Assembly (NCBI GenBank): GCA_038523965.1
Contig: JBCBIX010000002.1
Location: forward strand, 26,834 to 90,833
Direction: 5' to 3'
Origin: JAJRXG01 sp038523965
Lineage (GTDB): Bacteria; Bacteroidota; Bacteroidia; Chitinophagales; Saprospiraceae
DNA length: 64,000 bases
Part shown: one piece after another, positions 61,673 through 64,000 of the stretch
Position numbering within the stretch: the stretch's first letter is position 1
Layout of the letters: each line of letters begins with the position of its first letter
Translations under genes and position numbers: made by a program
The notes under the pieces: generated by a model
What the model was told of the DNA's origin: nothing
The model's input: only the letters and a program-made list of their open reading frames with translations
The model's database searches: none

Positions 61673-62386
61673 TCAAGTGATGTTTAGCTTGTGTAGAGCG
61701 ATTTCAGAGGCTGATTGTTCAGCAGCCTTCTTATTGAAGTCATCGGCCTTTGATACTTCATCACCGTCTACGATAACAGCCACTTTAAATCTGTCCCTCT
61801 TATCCAGTTTGTATTTGCTGACAAGACGATAGTCGACATTGATATTATTTTTCTGGCCCCATTCAAGTAGTCGACTTTTAAAATTGTCGTCCTTGTCTTC
61901 GAGGGCGTGGATGTCGAGATGTTTTAGGAGCACCTCGTTGATGACGTACTCTTTTGTAGCTGCATAGCCTCTCTCGATGTAGATAGCTCCTATAAGTGCT
62001 TCGAGTGCATTCCCCATCATAGACCGACTAAGCTTGCCCTGGGAGTAGCTGCTCAGGATCATGTCCAGACCCATCTCTGAGGCGAGTGTATTTAGGGTTT
62101 TTCGTTTGACGATCTTCGATCGCATTTTGGTTAAGAAGCCCTCGTTGAACGTGGGGTACTTCATGAACAGGTAGTCGGCCACGATCGTGCTCAGGATAGA
62201 GTCACCAAGAAACTCGAGGCGTTCGTTGTGTTGATTATTTTGGGTTTGTCGGTCATTCATCGATTTATGATAGAACGCCAATTTGAACAGGGCTAATTTT
62301 TTGGGAGTGAATCCAAGGACGTTACGTAGTTTCTTAGCGAGACTGCGATCTGCAGATAGATAGTAATTGTAGGTCTCCTTAATCAA
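61673..62386 (-). CDS. rnc: Ribonuclease III
   Basis: 237 residues. RNase III signature NERLEFLGDSILSTIVADYL with catalytic Glu and Asp, then ALEALIGAIYIERG. The double-stranded RNA binding domain occupies about 165-235 (DDNFKSRLLEWGQKNN ... SEIALHKL). It cleaves rRNA precursors and other duplex RNA. Follows fabF by 12 nt in the conserved acpP-fabF-rnc order. Confidence 0.96.
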   Translation of the reverse strand: MIKETYNYYLSADRSLAKKLRNVLGFTPKKLALFKLAFYHKSMNDRQTQNNQHNERLEFLGDSILSTIVADYLFMKYPTFNEGFLTKMRSKIVKRKTLNTLASEMGLDMILSSYSQGKLSRSMMGNALEALIGAIYIERGYAATKEYVINEVLLKHLDIHALEDKDDNFKSRLLEWGQKNNINVDYRLVSKYKLDKRDRFKVAVIVDGDEVSKADDFNKKAAEQSASEIALHKLNIT

Positions 62387-62398
62387 TAGATGATCCGC

Positions 62399-63652
62399 TT
62401 ATCCGACATATTTCTTGAATATCACTGTTGCATTATGTCCTCCGAATCCGAAAGTATTGCTTAGCACAGTGGAAATGTCTCGTTCCTGCGCTTGATTAAA
62501 GGTAAAATTTAGCTTGTTGTCGATCTCAGGATCATCTGTAAAATGATTGATCGTCGGTGGAATCACTCCTTCGTTTAAGGCGAGGATACCCGCTATGGCC
62601 TCGATCGCACCAGCAGCCCCAAGCAAATGGCCCGTCATCGACTTAGTTGAGCTTATGTTCAGCGTGTAAGCATGATCGCCAAAGACCTTTTTGATGGCTA
62701 CGCTTTCAGCGATATCACCGAGTGGTGTAGATGTGCCATGGACATTGATATAATCGATATCCTCAGGATTCATCTTAGCATCTTTAAGGGCTTCGGACAT
62801 CACGGCATGTACACCTATACCTTCTGGATGTGGCGCAGTGATGTGGTGTGCGTCGGCGGACATGCCGGCACCAGCTACCTCTGCCAGAATGTTAGCTTTT
62901 CGTTTTCGAGCATGTGTAAGCGATTCTAAGATGAGTGCACCTCCTCCTTCGCCCAGGACGAAACCATCTCGATCTCTATCGAATGGACGAGAAGCTGTTC
63001 TGGGATCATCATTTCGTGGACTGAGGGCTTTCATTGAGCCGAATCCGCCGATTCCAGTCTTGGTTATGGCCGCCTCACTACCACCAGTTACAATCACATC
63101 AGCGCGACCTAATCGAATGGTATCCAATGCACTGATGATGCTGTTGTTGGATGTGGCACATGCAGATACCACAGCGTAGTTAGGTCCTTGGAGGTTGTAC
63201 TTCATCGAGATGTGCCCAGAAGCAATGTCGATGATCAGCTTAGGGATCAAGAACGGATTATACTTCGGTGGCCCTTCTCGCAGAGCTGCTGCCGAGATCT
63301 CGTCCTCCAGCGTTTTGAATCCTCCGATACCACTACCCCAGATCACACCAGTTCGGAGTGGATCATACTCATAGTCCAGTAGTCCTGACATGGCCATCGC
63401 CTCATCCACGACTACCATAGCATATTGCGAAAATGGATCCATTCGCCGTGCCTCACGCCGGTGGTAGTGCTGTTCGATATCAAATCCCTTGACCTCGCAG
63501 GCGAATTTGGTGCGAAAGAGTGATGCATCAAATCGAGTGATCTCCGCAGCACCACTCACTCCTTCAAGAAGTCCAGCCTTGTAGGCGGGAACGTTGTTTC
63601 CTATCGGAGTGAGTGCTCCTATTCCAGTGATGACGACTCGTTCCATGGTCAA
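62399..63652 (-). CDS. fabF: Beta-ketoacyl-ACP synthase II
   Basis: 417 residues. Catalytic Cys in AVVSACATSNNSI, His in NVHGTSTPLGDIAE, and Lys/His in STKSMTGHLLGAAGAIEAI. It elongates acyl-ACP by decarboxylative condensation with malonyl-ACP. Downstream of acpP and upstream of rnc. Confidence 0.97.
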   Translation of the reverse strand: MTMERVVITGIGALTPIGNNVPAYKAGLLEGVSGAAEITRFDASLFRTKFACEVKGFDIEQHYHRREARRMDPFSQYAMVVVDEAMAMSGLLDYEYDPLRTGVIWGSGIGGFKTLEDEISAAALREGPPKYNPFLIPKLIIDIASGHISMKYNLQGPNYAVVSACATSNNSIISALDTIRLGRADVIVTGGSEAAITKTGIGGFGSMKALSPRNDDPRTASRPFDRDRDGFVLGEGGGALILESLTHARKRKANILAEVAGAGMSADAHHITAPHPEGIGVHAVMSEALKDAKMNPEDIDYINVHGTSTPLGDIAESVAIKKVFGDHAYTLNISSTKSMTGHLLGAAGAIEAIAGILALNEGVIPPTINHFTDDPEIDNKLNFTFNQAQERDISTVLSNTFGFGGHNATVIFKKYVG

Positions 63653-63678
63653 TTGATTGTATTATGATCCTCTATGAA

Positions 63679-63718
63679 ACAAAAATATCCACAAACTCAC
63701 CTGAGCCTGCGGATATTT
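63679..63718 (-). terminator. Hairpin terminator/attenuator between acpP and fabF
   Basis: On the minus strand, AAATATCCGCA ... TGTGGATATTT (11 bp with a G-T pair) and an inner CTC-AGGT-GAG stem are followed by TTTGTTT. It would partly end transcription after acpP, raising the ACP to FabF ratio. Confidence 0.65.
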
Positions 63719-63753
63719 GATCTTGTTGGGACGGTCTGTGTGGTCTCTCAATG

Positions 63754-63981
63754 CTACGCACTGAGGTAGGTGATTGCATCACCGACAGTCTCGATTTTTT
63801 CGGCTTCTTCGTCTGGAATAGAAAGATCGAATTCCTTCTCAAATTCCATAATGAGCTCTACTGTGTCTAAGGAGTCAGCTCCCAAATCATTTGTGAAGCT
63901 CGCTTCATTGGTGACATCACCTTCGTCAACACCTAATTTATCGACGATGATTTTTTTCACTTTCGCAGCAACATCTGCCAT
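63754..63981 (-). CDS. acpP: Acyl carrier protein
   Basis: 75 residues, acidic. Phosphopantetheine site GADSLDTVELIMEFE with the modified Ser in DSL, and DEEAEKIETVGDAITYL at the end. It carries growing acyl chains for fatty acid synthesis. First gene of the acpP-fabF-rnc cluster on the minus strand; its promoter lies near or beyond the window edge. Confidence 0.98.
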   Translation of the reverse strand: MADVAAKVKKIIVDKLGVDEGDVTNEASFTNDLGADSLDTVELIMEFEKEFDLSIPDEEAEKIETVGDAITYLSA

Positions 63982-64000
63982 AACCTGATTTTTAAAATTG

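Noticed and set aside
1..64000. Prophage, insertion sequence, CRISPR or defence island
   Set aside because: No transposase, integrase, phage structural gene, Cas protein, regularly spaced repeats or known defence genes were seen in the window.

Overview
The window looks like a chromosomal segment of a Bacteroidota bacterium, most likely of the Saprospiria (Lewinella/Saprospiraceae-like). The evidence is type IX secretion C-terminal sorting domains, TAnnTTTG-type -7 promoter boxes with a TTG about 19-21 nt upstream, absence of strong Shine-Dalgarno sequences, and lineage-typical families (DUF6702, DUF4271, DUF6427, DUF4856, the alternative GlmU-family protein, MreBCD-PBP2, PspC/PadR pair). No phage, insertion sequence, CRISPR array or rRNA was recognised.

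Layout. 1-5.4 kb: end of a giant surface protein (T9SS type B), a secreted trypsin-like protease with P-domain and type A sorting domain, and a polysaccharide flippase. 5.4-9.4 kb: two secreted conserved proteins on the minus strand and a membrane VWA protein. 9.4-10.7 kb: rpmH-rnpA behind a clear promoter. 10.7-15.3 kb (minus): aroQ, recQ and a GltB-like FMN oxidoreductase. 15.4-22.2 kb (minus) is the accessory block: a DUF1566-like secreted protein and two large secreted repeat proteins (hyalin-type ELWxYDG repeats and FG-GAP repeats). The two large genes are each preceded by the same roughly 100-bp double-palindrome cassette, and a decayed C-terminal fragment of a third paralogue lies nearby. 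22.4-29 kb (plus): a probable metal-uptake operon (DUF4856 lipoprotein, imelysin lipoprotein, HTTM/gamma-carboxylase-like membrane protein, FecA-like TonB receptor). 29-31 kb (minus): PadR regulator and a PspC protein split at an A10 run. 31-39.5 kb: deacetylase, dipeptidase, EamA transporter, DinB, ComF, TM2 protein, MoaD/MoaE, DUF1080, PAP2 and DUF6427.

39.5-46.3 kb: tRNA-Phe with its own promoter and terminator, then a cell-shape operon (M16-like protein, mreB, mreC, mreD, PBP2, gpsA). 46.3-48.6 kb (minus): a GMC oxidoreductase with its subunit-3 partner. 48.7-48.97 kb (minus): an unusual tRNA-like RNA gene with a 72-nt variable region, flanked by a well-formed promoter and an intrinsic terminator. 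49-55 kb: TPR membrane protein, spermidine-synthase-like methyltransferase, GlmU-family protein, DUF4442 thioesterase-like protein, rpmE2, an ABC-F ATPase and a TlpA thioredoxin. 55.2-57.5 kb: a TPP riboswitch controlling a TonB receptor, hence probable thiamine uptake. 57.5-64 kb: DUF4271-hemD-Nudix-START, then on the minus strand a YdjM-like protein, rnc, fabF and acpP.

Most of the window is ordinary housekeeping. The points most worth a second look are the tRNA-like RNA (48.76-48.90 kb), the gamma-carboxylase-like HTTM protein beside an acidic-linker imelysin (24-26.5 kb), the duplicated palindromic promoter cassettes (19.4 and 22.1 kb), and the A10 frameshift in the PspC gene (29.92 kb). 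All calls come from reading the sequence; no database search was run.
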